Under the pieces are notes generated by a model that was not told the origin of the DNA, ran no database searches, and saw only the letters and a program-made list of their open reading frames with translations. A stretch of DNA of 64,000 nucleotides from Bifidobacterium primatium (GTDB taxonomy: Bacteria > Actinomycetota > Actinomycetes > Actinomycetales > Bifidobacteriaceae). Location: NCBI RefSeq assembly GCF_002802875.1, contig NZ_PEBI01000004.1, positions 248,001 to 312,000 on the forward strand, given 5' to 3'. Of this stretch, positions 28,131 through 37,196 are shown piece by piece. How positions within the stretch are numbered: the stretch's first letter is position 1; every line of letters starts with the position of its first letter. Both the position numbers and the translations under genes were made by a program.

Positions 28131-31100
28131 TCACGCCCGAGGACTCTCACCAGGACCGGTCAGAGACGCCCCCAAAGCACCCTCGCGTGTTTCGACCTCA
28201 ATGCCGTCGACGATTATCGAAGGATCGACACGACGCACCACGATGGTGTTCCATCCGGCGCGGGCCCTGACACGAAATTCCAACGGCTCCACCCCGCGCA
28301 GCATGTTCACGACCCATGGATTGCCCATGTCCGCCACGGTGAAGCTGTTGCCTTTCTGGGCGATCCACGAACGATTGCCCCGCAGCAATTGCGCGCCGCC
28401 GCCGTTCACCTCCACGGCGAGGGCGCACGAACGCTCGGATCCGTCGTCCTCGACCCCCTCGCTCAGCGTGGGCAGACGCTTGACGATGCCGCGATAGTCG
28501 CCGGCCCGGTCGAAATACGCATCGAACAGCATCGCCGCCCCGCGACCGACAGCCGACCGTCCGGTCTGCGGATACGCCTTCATCACGCCGCCATGCGGCC
28601 CTTCATCGGCGACATACCGCCATTCGCTGCCGTCCGCCCCCACGACGACCTTTGAGCTATGCTCCGCCCGCATCACCACCCGGCCGTTGGCCTCCACGAA
28701 ACCATGTCCACCGACGGCGGCATCAGGCCATGCGGCGTCGGCCTCCACATGGAACACGGCCGCCACGTCGCCGGGTTCCCCGGCCTCCCCGTCCTCGCCG
28801 AGCGCCGCGTTGCGAACGACGACGTCCGCATGCGCGCCGGCGGCGGCGACCGCATTCCAGTCGATGCCCACGATGATGCGCCGCTCGGTGTCGGTGACGC
28901 CCGAACGGGACGATAGAACCACCCATTGCGGCGCGTCGATGACCCACGCAGCCGGCCCGTCCGCACGGGAGAACACGTCGAGGAACAGATGCCGTCGGGG
29001 TTCGCGGACGCTGAACCGCAGGACGTCCGTCTCCCCTTCGGCGACGGCGCCCACACCCGTCCCCGGCTCGTCAAGATACGGATACTGGTCACGCTGGATG
29101 ATGTCGGCGCCCCAGGTTTCGACGTCTATCGGATTGGTGCACATAATGCCCTGCCAGCCCATGTATCCCACCCACTTGCCGTGAGTGCACCCGCCGAAGT
29201 CCTGCACACGCGCCCTGATGCGATCGGCGGCGGCGATCGATGCACGCTCGTGAACACGGGCGCTGCCGAAGCGCCCCTGTTTCACCGCCCTCCGGCACTT
29301 CCACCAGTTGACATACTCGTCCAGCACGTCGAACATGGACAGCGCGTGGTAGCGGATCTGCTCATAGAAGGCGTCGGCGGCGTCCCCGTCAAGACGGGCC
29401 GCCACCCGATCAAGGCGCTCCACCACATCGCGGGCGCGATCGAGCATGCGCTGCGCCTCATCCCCCTCGTCGGTGACGCTCAGGTCGAAATCGTGATAGA
29501 ACGTGGTGTAGAACTCGGCTCGCTTGACACCGATCAGCCGATGATAGTCGGACACGGCCTCGGCCACCGCGGCGGCGTCCGGACCGTCGAGCCGATAGTC
29601 GCGCCGGGCCTGTCCCACCAGATATTCACGGATCCGGTCGGCGCTCCACATATCGGGATCCCATGAGAGCCGGGAGAAATATTCCGTGACCAGATCACCC
29701 GGCTTGACATCGCCAACATTGAGGATCCACACAGCGCGCATGCCCGTGTCGTAGGCACGGCGCAACTGCTCGCCCATCAGAGCCGGCTGGATGCTGTTGA
29801 GCCACAGCCACGAACCGGGCGAACCAAGATACGAACTGTGGTAGTATACGCCGGAACCGCCGGAACGGGCCGCTTCGCGTCCGGTGGGATACTGCCGCAG
29901 ATACCCGTAGTTGTCTTCGGCCCACATGAGCATGACATCGTCGAATTCGGACGTCATGACGTCGCGCAGGCCGGCATTGTAGACGTCGGCGATCTCCTTG
30001 TACACGATAAGCACCTGCGGCACGCTGCGGGAGGCGCCCTCGCCATACACCTCGTCGATGAGCGCACGCTGCGTACGAATCACGTCGGTCATGAACGCCA
30101 CCTGACGCTCCTGAACGGTGGCGCCCTCATAGCATTCGTCGAGCCCGCTCGCATTGAATCCGCCGTCGTGAATGCCTCGGATGCCGAGTGTGAGTATGCT
30201 TTCGAAACCCTTGTTCGCCTCCAGTCGTTCACGCCAATACTGAATCACCGCGTCACGATTGGTCGTGAAATCGAACGCGCGGTCGGCCTCCAAGGAGACG
30301 CCGGTGAACCGGGCGCGCTGGGCACCCGTGTAATCGGCATGCTCGACGCCATTGCTCGTCATGGCGTATTCGCTCTTGTGCGCACGGTACCACGGCTCCC
30401 ATTCGCCCGGATTGGATCGCAGCATGTTTTCGCAGTGCGAAGTACCGATGACGATGCCGTATCGGGATGCCTCCCTGGCGTTGATCGGCACGCCGGCATC
30501 GTCTTCGGCCATGTTGAACGCCGTGGATACGGGATGCATGGCCGGCCATAACGTGTTCAGCCCCAGTCGCAGCATCATCTCGAACAGGTGCCGGTAGTAG
30601 TTCACGTCGGGAGTGCCATGACCGACCGGGAACTTGCGGGCCGCCCAATTGGTGACGGACAGATCCTCATCGTTGATGAACAATCCGCGGAACCGCACCG
30701 CCGGCGCATGCACAACGAGGGCTTCGGTGAAATCGACGTCGATATGGGGGCGCACGACGACCGGAACATCGCTGTACCAGTAGAACGGGGAGACGCCAAT
30801 GCGTTCCGACACCGCGTAGGTGCCGTAGATCGTCCCCCTGGCGTCCGAGCCGGCGACGACCAGCGCATGACCGATACCGGGCAGCGGATCGTCTATGGAC
30901 TTGATCGCATAGGACTCGCGCTCGCCGGCGATGGTCCGCGCTTCGTCGAACCCGCCGTTGGCCACGATGGCACGCAGCAGTGCGCTTGACGCCATGGATC
31001 CGATGATGATCGCATTCGAACCGGCGACCAGGGCGGGGTCCGTCTCCAGCGCCGGGACCTTGTTCCCGTCCGCAGCGGCAAGTCGGGCATCACGGGCGAC

Positions 31101-31304
31101 GGCGTCGTCGACCATGGCGTCACGCACGACGTGATAGCGAATCGCCCCCGTGACCATGGCGATGTCCTGGCGTAGGTCGCCGACCGCCCGTAGGACCTGC
31201 GCGTAGCTGCGCGGCGCAAACGGATCGGATGCGTTGGGCTCGTAGGCGGCGTCAGTCAGTATCGGGGCAGTACGTACGCCGTCGTAGATCATGGTGGAGG
31301 TCAT
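28131..31304 (-). CDS. GH115-family alpha-glucuronidase
   Basis: 1057 residues, no signal peptide. An N-terminal domain (about 1-170) with IIIGS and GTIYGTYAVSERIGV is followed by a TIM barrel: RGLFINDEDL, LGLNTLWPAMHPV, GTSHCENMLR, and the GH115 hallmark WILNVGDVKPGDLVTEYF. A helical region and C-terminal beta domains follow. GH115 enzymes remove alpha-1,2-linked (4-O-methyl-)glucuronic acid from xylan or arabinogalactan-type chains. The SD AAGGAG precedes ATG 31304. It is divergent from a LacI gene and ends 313 bases before the PL26 gene on the same strand. Glucuronate side chains of RG-I or of co-imported glycans are the likely target. Confidence 0.85.
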   Translation of the reverse strand: MTSTMIYDGVRTAPILTDAAYEPNASDPFAPRSYAQVLRAVGDLRQDIAMVTGAIRYHVVRDAMVDDAVARDARLAAADGNKVPALETDPALVAGSNAIIIGSMASSALLRAIVANGGFDEARTIAGERESYAIKSIDDPLPGIGHALVVAGSDARGTIYGTYAVSERIGVSPFYWYSDVPVVVRPHIDVDFTEALVVHAPAVRFRGLFINDEDLSVTNWAARKFPVGHGTPDVNYYRHLFEMMLRLGLNTLWPAMHPVSTAFNMAEDDAGVPINAREASRYGIVIGTSHCENMLRSNPGEWEPWYRAHKSEYAMTSNGVEHADYTGAQRARFTGVSLEADRAFDFTTNRDAVIQYWRERLEANKGFESILTLGIRGIHDGGFNASGLDECYEGATVQERQVAFMTDVIRTQRALIDEVYGEGASRSVPQVLIVYKEIADVYNAGLRDVMTSEFDDVMLMWAEDNYGYLRQYPTGREAARSGGSGVYYHSSYLGSPGSWLWLNSIQPALMGEQLRRAYDTGMRAVWILNVGDVKPGDLVTEYFSRLSWDPDMWSADRIREYLVGQARRDYRLDGPDAAAVAEAVSDYHRLIGVKRAEFYTTFYHDFDLSVTDEGDEAQRMLDRARDVVERLDRVAARLDGDAADAFYEQIRYHALSMFDVLDEYVNWWKCRRAVKQGRFGSARVHERASIAAADRIRARVQDFGGCTHGKWVGYMGWQGIMCTNPIDVETWGADIIQRDQYPYLDEPGTGVGAVAEGETDVLRFSVREPRRHLFLDVFSRADGPAAWVIDAPQWVVLSSRSGVTDTERRIIVGIDWNAVAAAGAHADVVVRNAALGEDGEAGEPGDVAAVFHVEADAAWPDAAVGGHGFVEANGRVVMRAEHSSKVVVGADGSEWRYVADEGPHGGVMKAYPQTGRSAVGRGAAMLFDAYFDRAGDYRGIVKRLPTLSEGVEDDGSERSCALAVEVNGGGAQLLRGNRSWIAQKGNSFTVADMGNPWVVNMLRGVEPLEFRVRARAGWNTIVVRRVDPSIIVDGIEVETREGALGASLTGPGESPRA

Positions 31305-31326
31305 GAGTACTCCTTACAGACCACTT

Positions 31327-31340
31327 TGTCATCGATTACA
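31327..31340. promoter_or_regulatory. Putative LacI-type operator between GH115 and a LacI gene
   Basis: TGTCATCGATTACA, a pseudo-palindrome (TGT-N-ATCGAT-N-ACA) 23 bases upstream of the GH115 start and within the divergent promoter region. Confidence 0.55.
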
Positions 31341-31427
31341 TTCCCACGGTACCGACTATTCCGGCAGTGCACTCGCGGCGCATCCGTTTTTGCAATTTTG
31401 CAATGGGCATCGTCTATGATGGCCGGC

Positions 31428-32489
31428 ATGGTCAAACCAACGATGGAGGACATCGCCAGAGCGGCGCACGTATCGGTGTCCACGGTGAGCCGCGCATTGG
31501 CCGACCACGGCGGCACCGCGGCCGGCACCAAGAGACTCGTACATCAGGTCGCCGTGCAATTGGGATACACCCCGGGCGACAAGGGACGCGCCAAGACCTG
31601 GCATTCCGGCATGGTCGGACTCATCACCACCGATCTTGAGGGCCGACCGTCGCTGCCGGTGCTCATCGGGGCCGAAGACGCGCTGGGCCCGATGAAGCAT
31701 TCCATCCTGCTGGCCAATTCGCGCGGCGACGCCAGATTGGAGACCAGTCGCATAGAGCAGCTTATGTCCCGCAACATTGACGGACTGCTCGTCGTCAACA
31801 AGTCCGTGGATCCGCGTTCCCCCATCCCCCGTAGCCTGATCGGGGACACCCCGGTGGTATACGTCTATGGCCCGTCACGCGATCCCGACGATTGTTCCGT
31901 GACGGCGGATTCCCGGCAAGGGGCCGAGTTGGCGATCAGCCATCTGATCGACCGCGGTCGAAGACGCATCGCGGTGATCGGAGGACCCGAGCATGCACGC
32001 GCCACATCCGAACGCATGATCGGCGTGAAACACGCGTTCGCCATGCATGGGCTTCGCCCGGTGGCCCCGCCAAGATTCGGCAGCTGGGATGTCTCTTGGG
32101 GACGCAAGGCCACCGAACTGCTGCTGCAGGACGACATGCCGTTTGACGGACTGTACTGCCTCAACGATCGCATCGCCCGTGGGGCACTGGAGACATTGAT
32201 GGGACACGGCCTGCATGTGCCCGACGACGTGGCGGTGATCGGACACGACAACTGGGAACGGCAGATCGTCGATGCCGCCGTGCCGCTCACCACCGTGGAC
32301 AGCGACTGCGAACGCATCGGCCGGGTGGCGGCGATGGCGCTGCTCGACGCCATCCAAGGCAACCCCCATCACGGCATGATCACGGTTTCGGGCAACCTGA
32401 TCCAGCGCGCCTCCACGTCATCAACCGCTCTCCCGAAGAAGCGACATCCCCGAAGGCGGTCCACACGATGGGCCGATGGGGAACGTTGA
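31428..32489 (+). CDS. LacI-family transcriptional regulator
   Basis: 353 residues from MVKPTMEDIAR. HTH: MEDIARAAHVSVSTVSRALADHGG. The effector domain has VAVIGHDNWE near the C-terminus. The start is uncertain: in-frame ATGs at 31416 and 31419 and a longer open frame exist, and none has a good SD; 31428 best fits the usual distance from Met to the HTH. It is divergent from GH115 with an ATCGAT operator between, so it probably controls GH115 and perhaps the other ATCGAT-marked promoters. It converges with the SGNH gene at 32500, only 10 bases away. Confidence 0.82.
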   Translation: MVKPTMEDIARAAHVSVSTVSRALADHGGTAAGTKRLVHQVAVQLGYTPGDKGRAKTWHSGMVGLITTDLEGRPSLPVLIGAEDALGPMKHSILLANSRGDARLETSRIEQLMSRNIDGLLVVNKSVDPRSPIPRSLIGDTPVVYVYGPSRDPDDCSVTADSRQGAELAISHLIDRGRRRIAVIGGPEHARATSERMIGVKHAFAMHGLRPVAPPRFGSWDVSWGRKATELLLQDDMPFDGLYCLNDRIARGALETLMGHGLHVPDDVAVIGHDNWERQIVDAAVPLTTVDSDCERIGRVAAMALLDAIQGNPHHGMITVSGNLIQRASTSSTALPKKRHPRRRSTRWADGER

Positions 32490-32499
32490 CCGGGCGACC

Positions 32500-33171
32500 T
32501 CAGAACGCCACGAACCGCAGCAGCTCCGCGGCGACGCGCCGAGCCAACCGATCATACCCGGCGATGCTGTAATGCAGTCCATCCGGCAGATACGCCGGTT
32601 GATGCTCCGGCGTCAATGCCGACATCCCGGATTCGTTGAACATGTCGATGACGGGAACGCCATACCATGCGCACACCCGCTTCATGGCATCGGCATAGTC
32701 GGCCTGCTGCAGACCGGCGGCGTTATGGTCGAAAAACGCAGGAAAATGCCCATGATCCACCCCTCCGGTCTTCGCCGATGTCATGAACACGATGTCGGCA
32801 TCCGGATACCGGTGGACGAGCCCGCGAATCAGCGTATCGACCGCGCCGAAAAAGCATCGCACATCGGTATCGCCCATACCGCCAAGCGGCAATCCATAGT
32901 TGAAGTCATTGACTCCGCCAAACACCAGGACGATGTCGGCGTCCGGGTCCATATCCCCATAGCGCTCGATGAAACTGTCGGTGCGGTCGGGGTGTTTGGC
33001 CACGCTGCATCCCTTGATGCCGTAGTTGCGCACCGTCCCGGCCCCAAGCAGCCGTTGCAGATGGGCCGGCCAGGAGATCGTCGGACCGCCGCCGCGCGTG
33101 CCGTCGTCACCCCATGTGGTGGAATCGCCGAGACAGTTGATGGAGACCCGTGAGAAATCACGCATCATCAT
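32500..33171 (-). CDS. SGNH/GDSL-family hydrolase (esterase)
   Basis: 223 residues. Block I is INCLGDSTTWGDD, block II includes NYGIKGCSV, block III is FGGVNDFNYG, and the C-terminal DGLHYSIAGY holds the catalytic Asp and His. Three consecutive ATGs (33171, 33168, 33165) follow AAGGG; the first or second is used. It overlaps the end of the upstream gene by 14 bases, implying translational coupling. It is the last gene of the minus-strand group that includes GH28. Acyl-group specificity is unknown. Confidence 0.8.
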   Translation of the reverse strand: MMMRDFSRVSINCLGDSTTWGDDGTRGGGPTISWPAHLQRLLGAGTVRNYGIKGCSVAKHPDRTDSFIERYGDMDPDADIVLVFGGVNDFNYGLPLGGMGDTDVRCFFGAVDTLIRGLVHRYPDADIVFMTSAKTGGVDHGHFPAFFDHNAAGLQQADYADAMKRVCAWYGVPVIDMFNESGMSALTPEHQPAYLPDGLHYSIAGYDRLARRVAAELLRFVAF

Positions 33172-33892
33172 GATTCCCTTCTTGGACCGATGACAGTCCG
33201 AAATCGAACAGCGTGTCGATGACGAGGAAGTCGTCACCGTTCGCCTCGGGGAAATGATTGAAATGCGAGGCGGGGTCGACGTCCAGCCACCGCCGAATCT
33301 CCTCGGACGGCCGGTCGACGCCGCTGATGTTCCGCCGGCCGCGGTCACGGGGCCGTTCGAAGTAGCTGAACAGCACATTGTCGTGGATGGAGATGAACTG
33401 GTAGCGGTCGCCGACGAGCAGACCCTCGCGCACGATGGCCTGATGATGGCATACGTAGTCCATGAGCTTGTCCGGGTAGAGCACGGCGATGCGTCCGCAC
33501 CGGGCGTCCGGCCTCGGACGGCGCGTGTAATAGTCCGCGCTTTTCGGCTCGTCGAACCAGAACACCGGATGCATGGCCGCCCATTCGACCTCTTCGACGT
33601 CACGGCCGTTCATGGACGGGAACGGCCTGAGCAGACCATGCAGCCAGCCCCAGTCGTCGGGCGCGCGGCGGACGGCGTCCGAACCGGAACGGCAATCGCC
33701 TTCGTACATGTGCTCGGCGTACAGGAACAGCTGGTCGCCGTGCCGGTACATGCCGACCGTAAGCAGCGCTCCGTCGTCGACGAGGCGCTTCGCCTGCGCG
33801 GCGGCGTCCCGGACCGCGGCCTCCAGGGATTCGGTGCCGTCGGCCCCGGGCCTCAGCACCGCCCGATACGACGCCCGTTCAACATTCGCCAT
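33158..33892 (-). CDS. Protein with two RhaM-like (dimeric alpha/beta-barrel) halves
   Basis: 244 residues from ATG 33892 (AAGGAG eight bases upstream; GTG 33901 and ATG 33898 are too close to that SD). I see no named family. The second half IAVLYPDKLMDYVCHHQAIV ... YQFISIHDNVLFSYFE resembles L-rhamnose mutarotase (pattern: G-x-x-x-E-Y-x-x-H-x-x-x-W ... LF-x-YFE). The first half (AVLRPG ... LFLYAEHMYE ... WWA-like segment ... MHPVFWFDEP) looks like a diverged copy. A fused mutarotase-like sugar-binding protein or epimerase is therefore plausible. It lies between GH28 and an SGNH esterase and is coupled to the latter. Confidence 0.55.
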   Translation of the reverse strand: MANVERASYRAVLRPGADGTESLEAAVRDAAAQAKRLVDDGALLTVGMYRHGDQLFLYAEHMYEGDCRSGSDAVRRAPDDWGWLHGLLRPFPSMNGRDVEEVEWAAMHPVFWFDEPKSADYYTRRPRPDARCGRIAVLYPDKLMDYVCHHQAIVREGLLVGDRYQFISIHDNVLFSYFERPRDRGRRNISGVDRPSEEIRRWLDVDPASHFNHFPEANGDDFLVIDTLFDFGLSSVQEGNHDDA

Positions 33893-33926
33893 GATCATCA
33901 CTCCTTCAGGTCCGTACTTCGCCTCA

Positions 33927-35270
33927 TCACCGTTCGCGCAGGTTCACGCTCACGCGTTCGGACGATTCGGTCTCGACGAGCGGGAACGCGCGGAACTCGC
34001 CCTCGCGCCGCACCGTACCGGAAACGCGGATATCGCGCCCATGCCGCACGTACAGGGCGGGGATCTCGTGCTCGTAGACGCCGTGCACGCTTGGCTGCTC
34101 GTCGAAGAGGGCCGGCCTCTGCGTGCCCTGCACGCGCTGGGTGAGCGAAAGGTCCGCGATGTCGACGTTCTCGATGACCGCGTCTTCCTCGCCGGCGATG
34201 AACACGCCCGATTCGCAGGTCATCCAGATGTGGTCGAACGTCACGTCGCGGATCACGCCCGGCAGCGGCGACGACGGCCTGACGCGCGGCGTCGCGGAGA
34301 TGAAGACGGGCTCGCCCTTGCCCCACCAGCGCGGCGCGAACTCACGCTGCGGGCAGTCGGCGAAGTGACGGGTGTTGCCGGAGACGTGATGCACGTGGAT
34401 GTCCTCGATGGTCGCGCCGTCGCGCGCCCAGATGCCGACACCGCGCGAGCAGTCGCGGAACACGCAGTCGGAGAGCACCACATGCCGGATGGCGTTCGCC
34501 GTCTCGGTGCCGATCTTCAATGCGGAGTCATGCGAGTACAGCACGCAGTTGGAGATGACGATGTTCTCGCAGGCGCCGTATTTGGCGGCCATGGGCGGGG
34601 TGTTCTTCACGACGATGGCGTCGTCGCCGGCCTTGACGATGCAGTTGGTGATGACGACGTCCTGGCAGGTGTCGGGGTCGATGCCGTCGTTGTTGGCGCC
34701 GCGCTGGTCGTTGAGGATGCGCACGCCGTCGACGAGCACGTGACGGCAGCCGGCCATGTGCAGGGTCCAGAACGCGGCGTCGCGGAAGGTGACGTCGCGC
34801 ACGGTGAGGTTCTCCACGTCCTCGAAGAACGTGGTGCGCGGGCGTTCCCACGCGGGGGTGCGTACGTTCTTGGGACATTCGTGCAGCCCATTGTCGGCGT
34901 TGTCGTCGTAGAACACCGTGTCGCCCTGGCCGTGGATGGTGCCGTGGCCTTCGATGGTGATGTTCTCGGCGTGGCGGGCGAAGAGGAAGCAGCCGCCGGT
35001 CCAGCCGGCGTTCTCGGTGTCGTCGTCGAATTCGGCGGCGAAGTCGATGCCGTCGGCGAGGTCCAGGCTGCCGATGAGCCATGCGCCGGTCCCGAGATGC
35101 AACGTCACGTTGCTTTTCAATACCAGTGCTCCGGTGAGGAACCGGCCGGTCGGCACGACGACGCGACCGCCGCCGGCCTCGTTGGCGGCGTCGATGGCCT
35201 GTTGGATGGCCTTGCGGTTGTTGGTCACGCCGTCGGCGACGGCGCCGTATGCGGTGATGAGGTAATCCAT
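33927..35270 (-). CDS. GH28-family galacturonidase / rhamnogalacturonan hydrolase
   Basis: 447 residues, right-handed beta-helix, no signal peptide. The N-terminus ITAYGAVADGVTNNRKAIQQAID is typical of GH28. Catalytic-region motifs are NNDGIDPDTC (canonical NTD), KAGDDAIVVK (canonical GDD), YSHDSALKIGTE in place of the usual GHG-x-S-x-GS, and RGVGIWARDG in place of RIK. These substitutions fit exo-acting or rhamnogalacturonan-specific members better than endo-polygalacturonase (inference). The start has GGAGAA upstream. An ATCGAT-aac-ATCGAT operator lies 30 bases upstream. Spacing to the next gene (33892) is 34 bases, so an operon. Confidence 0.85.
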   Translation of the reverse strand: MDYLITAYGAVADGVTNNRKAIQQAIDAANEAGGGRVVVPTGRFLTGALVLKSNVTLHLGTGAWLIGSLDLADGIDFAAEFDDDTENAGWTGGCFLFARHAENITIEGHGTIHGQGDTVFYDDNADNGLHECPKNVRTPAWERPRTTFFEDVENLTVRDVTFRDAAFWTLHMAGCRHVLVDGVRILNDQRGANNDGIDPDTCQDVVITNCIVKAGDDAIVVKNTPPMAAKYGACENIVISNCVLYSHDSALKIGTETANAIRHVVLSDCVFRDCSRGVGIWARDGATIEDIHVHHVSGNTRHFADCPQREFAPRWWGKGEPVFISATPRVRPSSPLPGVIRDVTFDHIWMTCESGVFIAGEEDAVIENVDIADLSLTQRVQGTQRPALFDEQPSVHGVYEHEIPALYVRHGRDIRVSGTVRREGEFRAFPLVETESSERVSVNLRER

Positions 35271-35299
35271 GGGTGGTTCTCCGTTGAATAAAAAATGAC

Positions 35300-35314
35300 A
35301 TCGATAACATCGAT
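35300..35314. promoter_or_regulatory. Putative LacI-type operator upstream of GH28
   Basis: ATCGATAACATCGAT: inverted/direct ATCGAT cores three bases apart, 30 bases upstream of the GH28 start, at a position that would block transcription. Confidence 0.55.
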
Positions 35315-35443
35315 GAATAACAACGAGTCTACACCAACGGAAACGGTTCCGCCAAGACGCGTTTCGGCCCCTCTGGCCGGCCTACCGACGACTCCCGCCA
35401 CCCCGGCATCGCACGAAGTCGACGACGAGCATCTCACCGCCTT

Positions 35444-35492
35444 GGCTCCCCTCTCCAAGGGGAGCTGTCGACGCAGTCGACTGAGGGGAGCC
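35444..35492. repeat. GGCTCCCCTC-type intergenic palindrome
   Basis: 49 bp with GGCTCCCCTC at one end and GAGGGGAGCC at the other, plus an internal AAGGGGAGCTGTC. Same family as 1348-1495, 41350-41399 and 51204-51258. It lies between the SGNH gene and GH28. Confidence 0.6.
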
Positions 35493-35526
35493 ACCGCATC
35501 TCAGCCATTCAGCACCGAATCCGCCC

Positions 35527-36504
35527 TCACTGCCCCAGCATCGCGCGGACGATGTTGTTCGCCATCATGGCGGCACCGAGGTCGTTGGGATGCAGGCCGT
35601 CGGCGAGGAACACATCGTCATGGCCGACCAGCGCGAGGCCGTCGACCACGTCGAACCGCCGGCGCATCGCCTGGTTAGCGATCGTCGCACGCACACGGTC
35701 CAGCAGCGCACGGTCCTCGTCGGTGGAGCATCCGGCGGAACGCCACAGCGGCGTGACCACCCTGACGGACGTCCCCTCGCCGACGGCGAGACGCAGCGTC
35801 GTCATATATTCCGCGACCGTGGCCTCGAACCGTTCGAACGTCATCTCCCCCTCGCGGATCTTCGTGTAGTCGTTGGTGCCATAGGCCACCACGATCGCGG
35901 CGGCGCCGACGCCGGCCACGTCGCCGAGCGTACGCGCGTCGAACACATAGGAGCCCACGCCCCAGTTGAGCGGCCGGAACCCCAGCGTGCGGGCGAGCAG
36001 GTACGCGTATCCCTGCGAGGGGCGCAGCGAGGTCATGCCCTGGGTGATGGAGTCGCCGAGGAACAGCATGAGCGGCCGGTCGTCGTCCGCGGCGTTCACC
36101 GGCCGCGCGTCGGCGCCGAAGTCGCAGTGGGAGATGCGCACGTCGGTCGTATACGGCAGCACGAAGGTCAGCCGCGCGGCGCCGGGATTGCGCTTGGCAT
36201 ACGCCACCGTGCCACACGGCGATTCGTCGGGTTCGCGGATCGTGGCCATGAACACGTCGTTCTCGTAGACGTCGAACGTGACGAACGGACGGCAGAACCG
36301 GCCCGTGGCGTAGTCGAACCGCACCGTGTCGGCCGACGTGACGAAATCCATGGTGATGCCGGCGGTCGAATTGGCGCGGATGTCGGTCATCTCGCCGCGT
36401 TCGCGGTAGAGGTCGAGCAGCCGGTCGGGGAACCTCACCGGACGCAGCCCGTCCGGTTCGGTCTTCACGCCTACGCAGTTATGGAATACATCCTCGATGT
36501 TCAT
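35527..36504 (-). CDS. SGNH hydrolase with N-terminal beta-sandwich (CE2-like esterase)
   Basis: 325 residues. An N-terminal jelly-roll-like region (about 1-135) is followed by an SGNH domain: LFLGDSITQGM (nucleophile Ser), NWGVGSYVFD, VVAYGTNDY and DGLHPNDLGA with the catalytic Asp and His. The two-domain order resembles CE2 or GDSL-lipase carbohydrate esterases. The start follows AAGGAGC. It lies upstream of GH28 on the same strand, 256 bases away across a repeat and an operator, so it may have its own transcript. Cytoplasmic; acyl specificity unknown. Confidence 0.8.
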   Translation of the reverse strand: MNIEDVFHNCVGVKTEPDGLRPVRFPDRLLDLYRERGEMTDIRANSTAGITMDFVTSADTVRFDYATGRFCRPFVTFDVYENDVFMATIREPDESPCGTVAYAKRNPGAARLTFVLPYTTDVRISHCDFGADARPVNAADDDRPLMLFLGDSITQGMTSLRPSQGYAYLLARTLGFRPLNWGVGSYVFDARTLGDVAGVGAAAIVVAYGTNDYTKIREGEMTFERFEATVAEYMTTLRLAVGEGTSVRVVTPLWRSAGCSTDEDRALLDRVRATIANQAMRRRFDVVDGLALVGHDDVFLADGLHPNDLGAAMMANNIVRAMLGQ

Positions 36505-36624
36505 TCATGCTCCTTACGCGGAATCACGGCGTCAACGCCGCCTCACATCGACGCCGCCTCACGGGACCAGCGTATACGAGGCCGGACCGCGGCGACGACG
36601 CCTTGCCGGTCGTTGCCGGAATAC

Positions 36625-36649
36625 AAAAAATCCCGCCGAATCGGCGAGA
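36625..36649 (-). terminator. Terminator after the 41-residue peptide gene
   Basis: On the minus strand TCTCGCC / GGCGGGA form a stem with a 5-base loop, followed by TTTTTT. Confidence 0.7.
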
Positions 36650-36773
36650 TCACAAGTCCATGATCATCAAATCCAAAGGTCATGCATTTCAGGCATTCTC
36701 CCATCGGGGATATGTCGATGGCTGGTACGGACGCCATTGGCCGTATCGCAATCCCGGTCGATTTCGGGTCGCG

Positions 36774-36899
36774 TCAGCGATCGTTCTCGACCTCGCGGGC
36801 CACCTCGTAGGCCGTGTGTACCATCTCGTCAGACATGAAGGACATGCCGGCGAAACCGGCGAGGGCCATGCCACGCATCAGGTTCTTCTTGAATCCCAT
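36774..36899 (-). CDS. 41-residue peptide with an exceptionally strong ribosome-binding site
   Basis: ATG 36899 to TGA 36774, preceded by AAAAAAGGAGGTGAACGAACG, nearly a full anti-SD match. The peptide begins MGFKKNLMRGMALAGFAGMS (short basic N-terminus plus a hydrophobic stretch) and ends EVAREVENDR. It is flanked downstream by a terminator, so it looks like a separate small transcript. It could be a small membrane-associated protein. I recognise no family. The support is the SD and the terminator. Confidence 0.6.
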   Translation of the reverse strand: MGFKKNLMRGMALAGFAGMSFMSDEMVHTAYEVAREVENDR

Positions 36900-37053
36900 C
36901 GTTCGTTCACCTCCTTTTTTCATCGTTTTTCGTTGACAGTTAGTAATATATGCGGTTTTCCCGGCAATACGGCGCAATAAATATCAAATGATGTTCGTTA
37001 TCTATCGTTCGTTGACATCGCTGATATCAGGCCGGCAACACAGCCAAAACGAC

Positions 37054-37092
37054 GATGGCGGCATGACCCCGTACGGGAATCATGCCGCCATC
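37054..37092 (-). terminator. Hairpin after the GPH permease gene at 37197
   Basis: A perfect 13-bp stem GATGGCGGCATGA / TCATGCCGCCATC with a 13-base loop; a short GTTTTGG follows on the minus strand. The rest of 36900-37196 holds nothing I can name. Confidence 0.65.
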
Positions 37093-37196
37093 ATGGCCAC
37101 ACGGCCCATGCCGATCCACCCGTCGGACGTCGGCACGGGCGGGCGGTCATACCATCCGCGGAAACGGCCGGCGGACGTCGGCGATCCGACGGGGCA

